Shown here: one piece after another, positions 38,759 to 48,097 of the stretch
How the letters are laid out: each line of letters opens with the position of its first letter
Position numbering within the stretch: the first letter of the stretch is position 1
NCBI RefSeq assembly: GCF_000315545.1
Contig: NZ_JH992902.1
Span: forward strand, 1,260,470-1,324,469
Direction of reading: 5' to 3'
DNA from: Selenomonas sp. F0473
GTDB lineage: Bacteria > Bacillota > Negativicutes > Selenomonadales > Selenomonadaceae
DNA length: 64,000 bases
Notes under the pieces: model-generated
What the model was told of the DNA's origin: nothing
The model's database searches: none
What the model saw: only the letters and a program-made list of their open reading frames with translations
Translations under genes and position numbers: made by a program

Positions 38759-40672
38759 CTATTCGTCTATACGGACGCCCGCGTAGGGATCCGTCGTCAC
38801 GACGCGGATCTTCTCTCCCTTCGCGTTGAAGAGGTGCGTCGAACACGCCATGCACGGATCGAACGAGCGCACCGCCTTGACGATCTCGAGCGGCTTATCG
38901 GGGATCTTGACGGGCGTATCCATCATGGATGCCTCGAATGCGCCGTGTCCCTCCGCATCGTCGCGCGGGCAGGCGTTCCACGTCGTCGGGACGACCGCCT
39001 GATAGTTTGCGACCTTGCCGTCCTTGATAACGACCCAATGGCTGAGCGCGCCGCGCGGGGCTTCGTAGAAGCCGACGCCCTTCGCTTCCTTCGGCCACGA
39101 GGAGGGCTCCCACTTCTCGTTGTTGACAACGGCGGTATCGCCCGCCTTGATGTTGGCGACGAGCTTATCGAAGAAAAATTTGCTGATTTCCGCCTGGAGC
39201 TGCGCGTCGAGGGCGCGCGCCGCCGTGCGGCCGACCGTCGAGGGCAGCCATGCCTCGGGCGGGACGCCGAGCACCTTCGTCACGGCGTCGACCTGATCGA
39301 CGATCATCTGCTCCGCCCATGTGAGATCGCCGAGCAGCCCCTGTTTCGCCTTCGTATAGAGGACGATGTAGCGTGCGAGGGGGCCGACCTCGCAGAGCTT
39401 GCCGCGCCATTTCGGCGTCTTGAGCCACGAGTATTTCCCCTCTTCGTTGAGCGCCTTCCACTCGGTCTTCGTGCCTTCCTTCGGCTCCGTGTAGTTCGGG
39501 TCGGTGACGCCCTCCCACGGATGGAGCGCGTTCTTGTCGCCGCCGGGGTATTTGTACCATGCGTGATCGACGCTCTCGGCGATGACCTCGGGATCGGAGA
39601 CGTCCGCCATGCTGAATTCATGCACCTTTGCCTGCATAACGCCGCCCGCAAAGTCCTCGACGACGCCGTTGCAGCGCACGAGCAGATCGCTGAAGAAGTC
39701 GCCGTTCGTGGCGCCCGAGAACGGTTCCTGCGGGAACATACCGAAGGCGAGGCAGCGTTTTTTCGCAAGCCCGCCGCCCGAGACGTAGCCCTGTTTAACG
39801 TAGAGCGCGCCGATGGCGAGCACGTCCGGCAGGTAGTAGTCGTTCATCATATCGCGCGCCGCGTTGATGGAGCGGTCGACGATGGCGAGCCGCGCCGCGT
39901 TCACGGGGGCGTTGCCGTCCTCCATGGAGATGGAGCAGGGCATACCGCCGAGCACATAGTGCGGATGCGGGTTCTTGCCGCCGAAGACAACGTGTGGAAC
40001 GACGAGATCCTTTTGTTTATCCAGCATCTCGAGGTAATGCGAAATCGCCATGAGATGCACCTCGGGCGGCAGCATCTGAAAGTCCGGATGATCCCACCAC
40101 TGCGCCGAGAAAATGCCGAGCTGACCGCTCTCCACGATCTTTTGAATCTTCGCCTTGAGCGCGGCATAGTAGGCGGGCGTCGCCACGGGCATATCGTGCG
40201 GATACGCCTCGGTGTCGAGCCCCGCGGGGCCGCGGAAGGGGAGACGATAGGTGTCGAGCACCGTATTTTGCAGCGCCGCCGTCGCCGCGGGGTCAGCCTT
40301 CAGCGCCTCGAGAGGACTCACCCAGTCGAGTGCGTGCAGGTGGTAAAAATGGATGATGTGATCCTGATGCCCGAGGCACGCGGCGATGATGTTGCGGATG
40401 TAATGCGCGTTCTTTGGAATCGTGATGCCGAACGCATCCTCGACGGCGCGCAGACAGCCGAGCGCATGGGACGACGTGCAGACGCCGCAGATGCGCTGAA
40501 TATACGCCCACGCGTCGCGCGGGTCGCGGTCGTGCATGACGAGTTCGAGCCCGCGCCACGCCGTGCCGGAGGAAACTGCGTCCTCCACCTTGCCCGTTGC
40601 CTCGTCGACCTGAATCTCGACGCGCAGATGTCCCTCAATACGGGTGATCGGGTCTACAACAACGTGTTTCAT
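38759..40672 (-). CDS. [NiFe] hydrogenase large subunit (group 1)
   Basis: The 637-residue catalytic subunit. The first Ni-binding pair is in RICGVCTSSHALG (about residues 61-73), the preceding PITRIEGHLRVE is the family start, and the second pair is in FDPCMACSTH near the C-terminus. The protease cleaves after that His, removing a tail of about 24 residues (LFNAKGEKIRVV ... VRIDE). It oxidises H2 in the periplasm after co-export with the Tat-carrying small subunit. Its ATG overlaps the small subunit stop (ATGA). Confidence 0.97.
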   Translation of the reverse strand: MKHVVVDPITRIEGHLRVEIQVDEATGKVEDAVSSGTAWRGLELVMHDRDPRDAWAYIQRICGVCTSSHALGCLRAVEDAFGITIPKNAHYIRNIIAACLGHQDHIIHFYHLHALDWVSPLEALKADPAATAALQNTVLDTYRLPFRGPAGLDTEAYPHDMPVATPAYYAALKAKIQKIVESGQLGIFSAQWWDHPDFQMLPPEVHLMAISHYLEMLDKQKDLVVPHVVFGGKNPHPHYVLGGMPCSISMEDGNAPVNAARLAIVDRSINAARDMMNDYYLPDVLAIGALYVKQGYVSGGGLAKKRCLAFGMFPQEPFSGATNGDFFSDLLVRCNGVVEDFAGGVMQAKVHEFSMADVSDPEVIAESVDHAWYKYPGGDKNALHPWEGVTDPNYTEPKEGTKTEWKALNEEGKYSWLKTPKWRGKLCEVGPLARYIVLYTKAKQGLLGDLTWAEQMIVDQVDAVTKVLGVPPEAWLPSTVGRTAARALDAQLQAEISKFFFDKLVANIKAGDTAVVNNEKWEPSSWPKEAKGVGFYEAPRGALSHWVVIKDGKVANYQAVVPTTWNACPRDDAEGHGAFEASMMDTPVKIPDKPLEIVKAVRSFDPCMACSTHLFNAKGEKIRVVTTDPYAGVRIDE

Positions 40673-41760
40673 TCATGCACCTCTTTCCCCTCATGCGCCG
40701 CGCGCTGTTTCTCGTGATAATGCTTCTGCACGAGACTCGCGCCCGCGTGTGCCGCGACGCCGACCGCTGTGGCGACGGCAAGCCCCGCGCCGACGGTGTC
40801 GATGTCGATGCCGCTATACTCCGGCAGGCGGCGCGAGAATGGCGCCTGATCCCAGAAGTTCGCATTGCTGCACCCGATGCACGCCGCGCCCGACTGGATC
40901 GGATACGACATGCCCTGGTACCAGCGGAGGTTGCCGCAGGAGTTATAGGTCTCGGGACCTCTGCAGCCGAGGTGATAGAGGCACCAGCCCGCCTTTGCCC
41001 CCGCGTCGTCGTAACGCTCGGCAAACATGCCCGCGTCGAAGAACGGACGGCGGTAGCAGGTGTCGTGAATCCGGTTGCCGTAGAACTGTTTCGGCCGTTT
41101 CTCCGCATCGAGCGGCGGCAGCGTGCCAAAGAGGGCGACATGCATCAATACGCCCGTCATGACCTCGGGGATCGGCGGGCATCCGGGGACGGCAATGTAG
41201 GGCTTTGCCCCGATGAGCGAGCGGATGCCGCGCGAGTCGGTGGGGTTCGGCGCCGCCGCTTGGATGCCGCCCGAAGTGGCGCAGGTGCCGTACGCGACGA
41301 CGGCCTTTGCGTCTGCGGCAACACGCTTCAGCGTGTGCTCAAACGCATGCCCGCCCGACATGCAGGTGTAGGCGCGTTCGCCGACAGCGACGCCGCCTTC
41401 GACGGCGAGGATGTACTCGCCCCGATACTTTTCCATCGTCTTTTCGAGATGCTCCTCGAACGGCGCGCCGCAGCCCGCGCTGAGCACATGACTGTACTCG
41501 AGCGCAACCATGTTGAGTACGAGATCCGATGCGAGCGGCGCACCCGAACGGATGAACGACTCGTCGCAGCCCGTACACTCGTGCCCGTGCAGCCAGATGA
41601 CGACCGGCAGCGGCTTTGTCTCCGCGGCCTCGACGACCTTCGTGAGACTCTCCGTGCTCAGTCCCATGAGAGACGTCAGCGTGACGCACCCTTTCAGAAA
41701 ACTGCGCCGGCTCATCCCCTTCGCAAGGTAGGCCTCCCATAGACTTTCCCTCTTGTCCAC
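40669..41760 (-). CDS. [NiFe] hydrogenase small subunit (Tat-exported)
   Basis: The 363-residue electron-transfer subunit. A twin-arginine signal SRRSFLKG is followed by a hydrophobic stretch. Fe-S ligands are visible in WLHGHECTGCDESFIR, YGTCATSGGI, VPGCPPIPE, HDTCYRRPFFDAG and the distal-cluster region GCRGPETYNSCG plus GAACIGCSNANFWD. A C-terminal hydrophobic helix (VGAGLAVATAVGVAAHAGAS) anchors the enzyme. I set the start at the GTG at 41760, 7 bases after AGGAGG; the ATG codons at 41781/41778 would place that ribosome site inside the gene. First gene of the hydrogenase operon. Confidence 0.95.
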   Translation of the reverse strand: MDKRESLWEAYLAKGMSRRSFLKGCVTLTSLMGLSTESLTKVVEAAETKPLPVVIWLHGHECTGCDESFIRSGAPLASDLVLNMVALEYSHVLSAGCGAPFEEHLEKTMEKYRGEYILAVEGGVAVGERAYTCMSGGHAFEHTLKRVAADAKAVVAYGTCATSGGIQAAAPNPTDSRGIRSLIGAKPYIAVPGCPPIPEVMTGVLMHVALFGTLPPLDAEKRPKQFYGNRIHDTCYRRPFFDAGMFAERYDDAGAKAGWCLYHLGCRGPETYNSCGNLRWYQGMSYPIQSGAACIGCSNANFWDQAPFSRRLPEYSGIDIDTVGAGLAVATAVGVAAHAGASLVQKHYHEKQRAAHEGKEVHE

Positions 41761-41799
41761 TCTCCTGCCTCCTAACATCATACACAGTGTTCACCATAT

Positions 41800-41831
41800 A
41801 TTTTAATGAGAAACGATGAACTCATTAAAAT
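41800..41831 (-). promoter_or_regulatory. 11-bp inverted repeat upstream of the hydrogenase operon
   Basis: ATTTTAATGAG (41800-41810) and CTCATTAAAAT (41821-41831) are perfect complements around 10 bases, about 40 bases before the start. This is a plausible operator for hydrogenase expression; it is not a canonical FNR box. Confidence 0.5.
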
Positions 41832-42272
41832 TTTTTTCATCACATACCCTGTCCGATAAAAGCGATACCGCACAAAGTGTCCGCCAATGATTCTCCCTCC
41901 GCTATGGACGCGGAAAAGGGGAACCGTCTCCCGTACCCATGTACGACAAACAGTCCACCCTGCGCGGCCGCACGGTTGCTCAGTCCATGCCGCCGTTCGA
42001 AAATACAGGTCTCGCCTGCGGCAGCGGTGTATTCGTCGTTTCCTTTTCGATCATGGGAAGGCATGGCATTTCTACGCATACCCGCGCGGATGCGGATCAG
42101 TCCGCAGCGCAAACGCGGTATCGCAGGCGCGGAGCGCTTGGATATGTTTGCTCGGAAACGCGGAACAATAGCGATTCTCTATAGTTCCATATTTTATTTA
42201 ATAGTATCTTCATACTATCAGGATTCCATACCGCTGTCAATAAGTCTCGGCAATGCTAATGAAAAATTTTAT
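41832..42272. other. Intergenic region, 441 bp, upstream of the hydrogenase operon
   Basis: It separates the 345-aa secreted protein gene (stop at 42273) from the hydrogenase regulatory palindrome. I find no ORF with a ribosome site and no clear terminator. The right third is AT-rich. Confidence 0.4.
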
Positions 42273-43310
42273 TTATCGTTTGGCTTTCAGACTGCGCGCC
42301 GCCTTCTTCACGGCATCGCGCTCCTGCTCCGCCATCGTGCCCGCGCGGATCTCGGCAGGTTCTCCCGTACGCGCGCTCTCTGCGAGGATCTCCCCGCCGA
42401 CACCGTAGGCGATGATCTCATAGGTGCGTACGGTATTCTTCTTCACGTTCAGGACGCGGCGCTGAAGGGTGTAACGAAGGTCCCTATATGCCTCGTCGCG
42501 CATGGCCTCCGCAAACTGCGCGCTGCCCAGATCGTTATAGAGGATAAGCTGCCAGTAAGAGATCGTGTTGTCGTCGTTGCGCGCCATCTTGCTGCGGTCG
42601 ACGAACCACCCGCGCCGCTCGTCGCCCTCGACGAATGCCCAGTCGCCGTCCGCGAGCGTGACGCGGTCGATCGCGGTCACATCGCCGTACGCCGTATCGG
42701 AACGCGACGCGGTGCCGCTGCGCGGGTCGGCGGAGCCCCGCCCCTCTCTGCCCGCGTCCGTTCGATCGGCGGAGGCGGCGGCACCGTGGCCCGCCTCATG
42801 GCCGGCGCCGTAAGCGGGTTCGCCTTCCTCATCCGTATCGGCAGCGGCTTGTCCCGTGCCGACTCGATGCCGCGGATCATCCGCGTCGGGCGAGAATACG
42901 GCATGTGCAGCGGTATTTTTATCATCCGCATCTTTGTCGGTATTTCGCTCGGGCGGGGCCTTTGCGGCGGTGCCGTCCGTATCCGCGGCATCCGCAGAAT
43001 CCGGGGCATTGCCGTGGCCGCCCGCGGGATTCGCCCCCTCTTCTTTATCGGAGGCTTTCTCCTTGCCGCCCCTTCGGGCGTCGGCCCCGTCCTCCGCCGC
43101 ACCGCTGATCTCGTCCATCTCCTCCGCAAGGGCTTCGTCCTGATCGGCGGCTTTTTTCTCCTGTACGGAAGATTCCGCCGCGCCGCTCTTGGCGGCGGAC
43201 CCATGCTCCTCGGCCGCCATTACGGCGTGGATTTCCTTCTTGGTCGCGGTTTCCCCCGCGGCAGGGAGAAGCGCGATGCCTGCGGCAAGCAGGAATACGA
43301 GTGATCTCAT
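42273..43310 (-). CDS. Secreted protein with long acidic linker and C-terminal globular domain
   Basis: 345 residues: signal peptide MRSLVFLLAAGIALLPAAGE, then about 170 low-complexity residues rich in Ala, Asp, Glu and Gly with no predicted fold, then a C-terminal domain (residues about 210-345) beginning DVTAIDRVTLADGDWAFVEG and containing GWFVDRSKMARNDDNTISYW, resembling surface-adhesin-E-like small domains. The linker probably spans the periplasm or peptidoglycan. It is 19 bases downstream of the M23 peptidase gene. Function unknown. Confidence 0.65.
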   Translation of the reverse strand: MRSLVFLLAAGIALLPAAGETATKKEIHAVMAAEEHGSAAKSGAAESSVQEKKAADQDEALAEEMDEISGAAEDGADARRGGKEKASDKEEGANPAGGHGNAPDSADAADTDGTAAKAPPERNTDKDADDKNTAAHAVFSPDADDPRHRVGTGQAAADTDEEGEPAYGAGHEAGHGAAASADRTDAGREGRGSADPRSGTASRSDTAYGDVTAIDRVTLADGDWAFVEGDERRGWFVDRSKMARNDDNTISYWQLILYNDLGSAQFAEAMRDEAYRDLRYTLQRRVLNVKKNTVRTYEIIAYGVGGEILAESARTGEPAEIRAGTMAEQERDAVKKAARSLKAKR

Positions 43311-43329
43311 GCGAACATTCCTTTCTCTC

Positions 43330-44292
43330 TCAAAGGTACGGCGCGGGGTTCACGGGCTGCCCGTTCAACCGCACTTCGTAGTGCAGATGCGGACCCGTCG
43401 AGTGTCCCGTCGAGCCGACGTAGGCGATGATCTGACCGCGCCGCACATGCTCGCCCGCCGTAACGGCAACCGCCGAGGCGTGTCCGTAACGCGTCATAAC
43501 GCCGTCGCCGTGGTCAATGTCGACCATGTTGCCGTAGCCGCTCCCGCTCCACCCGGCGGCAGTGACGACGCCGTCGGCGGTCGCGACGATGGGCGTCCCC
43601 GTATCGGCCGCGATATCGATGCCCTGATGGAACTCCGTACCGCCGAAACGCAGCCCGTAGGGCGAGCTGATGAATCCGTTTGTCGGCCAGCCTGCAGGCG
43701 TTCCCGCGGGCGCGTCGGTACCGAGGATTCCGGCCGCCGGATAGGTATTCTGTATGAGCGTGCCAAGCGTATCAAGCGAAGCGTGTCGTACGCCCATATG
43801 CGCTTCGAGGACATCGAGCGCTTCGCCGATATCGTCGACCGTAGGTTCGTGCGGCGCGCCTCCGGTCGGCGCGCTGTCGCCCACCTGCGGGTTCTCGTCC
43901 GCCGGCGCGGCGGGCGGTGCGCCGACAATCGCACGCAGGCTGTCCTCCGTGTGCTGGAGCGTGGATAGTTCTTCCTGCATAGCTGCGGCTCTTTTCGAGA
44001 CCTGCAGGATCTGCTCCTGTTGGATGCGGTTTGCCTCACGCAGCTGCGCCGTCTCCGCCGCATGCCGATATGAGTGCATGAGCGTGTATACCGAGAGGAC
44101 GGACGCCGCGATGATGAAAAGTATGCCCGCGCCCGCACCGATCATGATCATGCGTGCGGCACGCAGGGAGAGGTGGACGGAATGCGTCACATCGCTCTCC
44201 GTATCGAAGAGCCGGATCGTATAGCGCTTTGTCCCGGATGCGGCGGCGCCGTTTTCGGCCGCGTTTTGCGTTTCATTTGTCGTATCGTTCAA
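43330..44292 (-). CDS. M23-family murein endopeptidase with coiled coil
   Basis: 320 residues: a basic N-terminus, one membrane helix (about residues 45-68, MIMIGAGAGILFIIAASVLS), a coiled coil (LREANRIQQEQILQVSKRAA onwards) and a C-terminal LytM domain. Zn ligands are His/Asp in FHQGIDIAADTG and the HxH in GPHLHYEVRLNG; VTRYGHAS-like MTRYGHASAV is also present. It is expected to cleave peptide cross-links or, as for EnvC/NlpD, to activate amidases. No missing Zn ligand is seen, so it is probably active. Confidence 0.9.
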   Translation of the reverse strand: MNDTTNETQNAAENGAAASGTKRYTIRLFDTESDVTHSVHLSLRAARMIMIGAGAGILFIIAASVLSVYTLMHSYRHAAETAQLREANRIQQEQILQVSKRAAAMQEELSTLQHTEDSLRAIVGAPPAAPADENPQVGDSAPTGGAPHEPTVDDIGEALDVLEAHMGVRHASLDTLGTLIQNTYPAAGILGTDAPAGTPAGWPTNGFISSPYGLRFGGTEFHQGIDIAADTGTPIVATADGVVTAAGWSGSGYGNMVDIDHGDGVMTRYGHASAVAVTAGEHVRRGQIIAYVGSTGHSTGPHLHYEVRLNGQPVNPAPYL

Positions 44293-44349
44293 TGATTGCT
44301 CCTATATCGATAGAATAAGATGTCTGCCGTCCCCCTATCCTACCTTGAC

Positions 44350-44385
44350 AAAATGAAAACCTGCTGAGTTTCCAGCAGGTTTATT
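44350..44385 (-). terminator. Terminator downstream of the DUF4446 gene
   Basis: AAACCTGCTG / CAGCAGGTTT-type stem (44357-44382), followed on the minus strand by TTTTCATTTTG. Confidence 0.75.
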
Positions 44386-44456
44386 TGCAGACGGCGCAAT
44401 ATGTAAGCGGCGGCCGATATTGTGCCGATACGGGGCGCGAACTTCCCGTGCCGCGC

Positions 44457-44978
44457 CTACCACTGAATGGGAAGCGACTGCCCCATCGCCTCCTTCAACA
44501 CGCTTTTTTCTTCATCCGACAGCGCATACTCCGATGTGCCGCCCTTGACGGGCTTGACGTAACTGCGCGAATCCTCGCGGGCAAAGATACTGGAGAAGAT
44601 GATGCCGTCGTTGTTCGCGTCGAGCAGGGCGACGGCATAGCTGAGATCGCCGCCCATATCGTCAAACGCACGGAAGCGGACGGCAGCGGTGCGGACGAGG
44701 GTGCGGCGGAGGAACTGACGAATGAGTTCATTTTCCTCAAGAATACGCGTATTCGTCGCCGCGACGTCCTCCACATCCTTCACGTGCTTGATCAGCATGC
44801 CCTCGAGATCCTGCGCCTCCGTGCCGCGCATCATGGCGCGGTAGCGGGACCGCATGCCGCTGATACGCACCATCTGATAGACGACGAGAATGAGCAGGAC
44901 GAGGATGAGGATCATGGATGCGAGCAGAAGCGCCGCTTCGTTGGCGGCGATATACTTCACGAGATTTTGCAGAAACAC
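44457..44978 (-). CDS. DUF4446 family protein
   Basis: The 173-residue protein has one N-terminal membrane helix (AALLLASMILILVLLILVVY), a helical stretch, and the conserved core VRFRAFDDMGGDLSYAVALLDANNDGIIFSSIFAREDSRSYVKPV plus the ending YALSDEEKSVLKEAM. These match DUF4446, often encoded just after parB in Firmicutes. Role unknown. It lies 24 bases after parB and before a terminator, so it ends the pfkA-parAB transcript. Confidence 0.85.
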   Translation of the reverse strand: MFLQNLVKYIAANEAALLLASMILILVLLILVVYQMVRISGMRSRYRAMMRGTEAQDLEGMLIKHVKDVEDVAATNTRILEENELIRQFLRRTLVRTAAVRFRAFDDMGGDLSYAVALLDANNDGIIFSSIFAREDSRSYVKPVKGGTSEYALSDEEKSVLKEAMGQSLPIQW

Positions 44979-45002
44979 TTCTTTTCCCTTCTCTTTCTTC
45001 CC

Positions 45003-46142
45003 TTAGACGGTGAACTTCTGCGTGGAGACTGCACGCAGAGCCGCGCGCTTATCCTCCTTCGCCGCACCGTCTGCCGCTGTGAGGAGGCCAATGAGCCGCT
45101 CGAGGTCGTCCGCGGAGAAATAGCTGATCTCCAGCTTCCCCTTGCCCTGCGCCCGCCCTTCTTTGATGGCGACCTTAGTCCCAAGGCTGCGTGTGAGGCG
45201 CTCCTCCGCCTCGCGGATGAAGATATCCGGTGCGGGGCGTTTCGCCTGCGTTTCAGTCGTTTTTTTGAGGATATTCGGGTCTTTTAAAAGGCGTTTGACA
45301 AGGGCCTCCACGCCGCGCGCCGAGAGTTCGCGCTCTTGGATGTACTCGGCTGCCTCGCTCTGGAGGGCCTTGCTCTCGAGGGCAAGGAGCGGGCGTACCT
45401 GGCCCATGGTCAGGACGCCGTTCGCGAGAAAGGCCTGTACGGACGCGGCAAGGCGCAGGAGGCGGACGCTGTTGGCAATCGCCGAGCGGCTGCGCGCAAC
45501 GCGGCGAGCGAGCTGTTCCTGCGAGAGTTTGAACTCGCTGAGGAGACGCTCGTAGGCGTGTGCCTCTTCGATGGGATTCAGATCCTCGCGCTGGAGGTTC
45601 TCGATGAGCGCCATCTCTGCAAGTTCCGTATCGGTCGCCGTACGGAAGACTGCGGGCACCTCTTTGAGGCCCGCGAGTTTCGCCGCGCGCAGGCGGCGTT
45701 CACCCGCGACGAGTTCGTATGCGCCGCCCCCGATGTCGCGGACGATGAGCGGTTGGAGGATCCCGTGCCGCGCGATGGACTCACGCAGCTCCTCGAGGGC
45801 ACCCTCATCGAACTCGCGGCGCGGCTGGAACCTGTTCGGCCGTACGGCAGCAACGGCGAGCATCGCGGGGGTGCCTGCGGCTGCGGCCTGCTTTGCGGGC
45901 GGCGTACCAGCGGCAGTCTTTGCCCGGGGCCCGGCTTTTCGTGTGCCGTCTCCGCTCTTTTTCTGTGCGGAAGCCTTTGCGGCCCCCTGCGCCGCCGCGG
46001 CTGGTTTTGGTGCGACGCCGCTCTTCTCCTCCGCGGGAACCGCGCTCCCGGCCGCAGTCTCCGCGGCCGGATGCAGCAGGCTGTTTTTCCCGAGGCCGAA
46101 GGCTCCGAGTCCGCGGCCGAGCCCGTGTTTATTTTTCTTCAC
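45003..46142 (-). CDS. parB: Chromosome partitioning protein ParB/Spo0J
   Basis: The 379-residue CTPase/DNA clamp: start KHGLGRGLGAFG, an Ala/Lys-rich linker (about residues 20-90), the N-terminal domain PNRFQPRREFDEGALEELRE, the GERRLRAA CTP motif, the VIENLQREDLNPIEEA-type segment (here ALIENLQREDLNPIEEAHAY), the HTH that reads parS (FKLSQEQLARRVARSRSAIA) and a C-terminal dimer domain. It overlaps parA by 14 bases. Four parS sites lie within 5 kb. Confidence 0.96.
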   Translation of the reverse strand: MKKNKHGLGRGLGAFGLGKNSLLHPAAETAAGSAVPAEEKSGVAPKPAAAAQGAAKASAQKKSGDGTRKAGPRAKTAAGTPPAKQAAAAGTPAMLAVAAVRPNRFQPRREFDEGALEELRESIARHGILQPLIVRDIGGGAYELVAGERRLRAAKLAGLKEVPAVFRTATDTELAEMALIENLQREDLNPIEEAHAYERLLSEFKLSQEQLARRVARSRSAIANSVRLLRLAASVQAFLANGVLTMGQVRPLLALESKALQSEAAEYIQERELSARGVEALVKRLLKDPNILKKTTETQAKRPAPDIFIREAEERLTRSLGTKVAIKEGRAQGKGKLEISYFSADDLERLIGLLTAADGAAKEDKRAALRAVSTQKFTV

Positions 46143-46893
46143 GCTGCATCACCTCCCTTGCCAGTGCGATATAGGTCTCCGCGCCGCGCGACGTGATGTC
46201 GTACGAGGTAATCGGCTGACCGAACGACGGCGCCTCCGAGAGGCGGACGTTGCGCGGGATCAGGGTCTCATAGAGCGCTGTCCCAAAGACGGCGCGCACC
46301 TCGTCAACGACCTGCGTCGCGATGCGCGTGCGGCCGTCGTACATAGTCATGACGACCCCCTGGACGACGAGCGCGGGGTTGGCGCTCTCCTGCACGAGGC
46401 CGATGGTGTTCATGAGCTGCGCGACCCCCTCGAGCGCATAAAATTCGCACTGAATCGGAATGAGGACGGAGCGGCACGCGGTGAGGGCGTTGAGCGTTAA
46501 AAACCCGAGCGACGGCGGGCAGTCGATGAAGATGTAGTCATAATCGCGTGCAATCTCTCTAAGCGCGTCGCGCAGGCGCGTCTCACGCCGTTCCAGCCCC
46601 GCCAACTCTACCTCGGCTCCCGCGAGCTCCATATTTGAGGGCAGGATATCCACACGATAGTCGGACGCGATGCGCGTGTCCCGCAGACTGCGGCCGCCGA
46701 TGAGCACTTCATAGGTAGTCGCTTGAAGGGTATTTTTATCTATGCCAAAGCCGCTGGTCGCATTCCCCTGCGGATCGATATCGACAAGCAGGACGCGGCG
46801 CTTCGCGCGCGCGATAGCAGCGGCAAGATTGACCGCCGTCGTCGTCTTGCCGACGCCGCCCTTTTGACTTGCAATTGCGATGATATGTGCCAC
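46129..46893 (-). CDS. parA: Chromosome partitioning ATPase ParA/Soj
   Basis: A 254-residue deviant-Walker ATPase: ASQKGGVGKTTTAVNLAAAI at the N-terminus, DIDPQGNATSGFG, and FIDCPPSLGFLTLNA. It lacks an N-terminal HTH, as in chromosomal Soj. With ParB it segregates the origin region. It starts 37 bases after pfkA and overlaps parB. Confidence 0.96.
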   Translation of the reverse strand: MAHIIAIASQKGGVGKTTTAVNLAAAIARAKRRVLLVDIDPQGNATSGFGIDKNTLQATTYEVLIGGRSLRDTRIASDYRVDILPSNMELAGAEVELAGLERRETRLRDALREIARDYDYIFIDCPPSLGFLTLNALTACRSVLIPIQCEFYALEGVAQLMNTIGLVQESANPALVVQGVVMTMYDGRTRIATQVVDEVRAVFGTALYETLIPRNVRLSEAPSFGQPITSYDITSRGAETYIALAREVMQREEK

Positions 46894-46930
46894 AGGATCA
46901 TCCTTTCCGGCTTCTTCTTTGTATGCTGGG

Positions 46931-47893
46931 TCAGCACAGCACCTTCGCGAGGCGGAGGTACTCCGGATCGAGCTTCTTCTTGTTGTTCACGGCATCGTAA
47001 AGATTGACCGAGACGACATGACCGTTGCTGTAACCGAACACCACCCCCGAAAGCCCCGAGATGAGCGAGAGCGCCGCCTGCTCGCCGAGCTGGCTTGCCC
47101 GTACGCGGTCGATGACCGACGGGGCGCCGCCGCGCTGGATATGGCCGAGGACGGAGACGCGCGTCTCGATATCGGTATGCTGCGCAATGTAGTCGCAGAC
47201 ATCCTGTCCCCGCGCCGCACCTTCGGCGACAACAATGAGGATGTAGCGTTTTCCGCGTTCATAGGCTTCGGATAGGCTGTCGGTAATCTGCCGGAGGTCG
47301 AATTCCTCCTCCGGCACGATAATATACTCTGCGCCGCCCGAGATACCCGAAACGAGGGCAAGCCATCCGCAGTTGCGCCCCATGACCTCGAGGACGATCA
47401 CGCGGCGGTGCGCGGAGGCGGTGTCGCGCAGCTTGTTGATGGCGTCGATGATCGTATTCGCCGCAGTATCGCAGCCGATCGTGTAGTCCATGCCCCAAAC
47501 GTCGTTGTCTATCGTGCCCGGCAGGCCGACGATGGGGAACCCGTATTCTTCCGAAAGGCGCTGCGCGCCGCGCAGGGAACCGTCGCCGCCGATGACGCAA
47601 AGGCCTTCGATGCCGCGCTGAATGAGGTTCTCATACCCAAGCCGGCGCCCCTCCGGCGTCTGCCACTGTTCGCAGCGTGCCGTGCCGAGGAATGTGCCGC
47701 CGCGCTGAATGATATCGCCGACGTCCTTGGACTCGAGTTCGCGCAGGCGCTCCTCAATGAGACCCTGATATCCGTCGCTGATGCCCCAAACCCGCACGCC
47801 CTCGTAGAGCGCCGTCCGGGCGACGGCGCGCGCCGCGGCATTCATGCCCGGACTGTCTCCTCCGCTCGTCATGACCGCAATGCTCTTTAACAT
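46931..47893 (-). CDS. pfkA: ATP-dependent 6-phosphofructokinase
   Basis: The 320-residue glycolytic enzyme phosphorylates fructose-6-phosphate. Motifs: TSGGDSPGMNAAARAVAR (nucleotide binding), GGTFLGTARCEQW, VIGGDGSLRGAQ, catalytic GLPGTIDNDVWGMDYTIGCDTA and EVMGRNCGWLA. The Gly-Gly-Asp-Gly pattern indicates an ATP-dependent rather than PPi-dependent enzyme. The ATG at 47893 gives the usual length; the upstream extension is not supported. It is upstream of parA in the same direction, an unusual pairing that may tie it to origin-proximal dosage. Confidence 0.95.
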   Translation of the reverse strand: MLKSIAVMTSGGDSPGMNAAARAVARTALYEGVRVWGISDGYQGLIEERLRELESKDVGDIIQRGGTFLGTARCEQWQTPEGRRLGYENLIQRGIEGLCVIGGDGSLRGAQRLSEEYGFPIVGLPGTIDNDVWGMDYTIGCDTAANTIIDAINKLRDTASAHRRVIVLEVMGRNCGWLALVSGISGGAEYIIVPEEEFDLRQITDSLSEAYERGKRYILIVVAEGAARGQDVCDYIAQHTDIETRVSVLGHIQRGGAPSVIDRVRASQLGEQAALSLISGLSGVVFGYSNGHVVSVNLYDAVNNKKKLDPEYLRLAKVLC

Positions 47894-47975
47894 CGCAATT
47901 CCCCCTGCCCATTTGCAAAATACACACGCTCCGCCTGCATCCATTTTCCTAAACTTCCTTCATCATATCACAAAT

Positions 47976-48009
47976 GACAAAAAAAATCCCCTATTTTTTC
48001 AGGGGATTG
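47976..48009 (-). terminator. Terminator at the end of the dnaB transcript
   Basis: AATCCCCT (47985-47992) pairs with AGGGGATT (48001-48008). Reading leftward it is followed by a T-run (plus-strand A-run before 47985). Repeat copy D and a parS site lie between the dnaB stop and this terminator. Confidence 0.75.
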
Positions 48010-48011
48010 GA

Positions 48012-48027
48012 CGTTTCACGTGAAACA
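48012..48027. promoter_or_regulatory. parS site 1
   Basis: CGTTTCACGTGAAACA differs from the consensus parS TGTTTCACGTGAAACA at one outer base. Intergenic, 1.9 kb upstream of parB. Confidence 0.9.
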
Positions 48028-48097
48028 ATTTGGAGGCGAGGCTTTATGCGGGACAATTTTATTCGGCGCCAACTGCAAATATTCTACTTCAAGATGC

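Noticed and set aside
38093-40717. An 874-codon plus-strand frame opposite the hydrogenase genes
   Set aside because: It covers the antisense of cytochrome b and the large subunit, both with complete signature motifs on the minus strand.
42905-43204. Repeated Ala/Asp/Glu codons as a possible tandem DNA repeat
   Set aside because: The protein region is low in complexity but I find no regular DNA period; it reads as a drifting acidic linker.
41877-43304. A 475-codon plus-strand frame
   Set aside because: Its greater part is antisense to the secreted acidic protein, which has a signal peptide and ribosome site on the minus strand.
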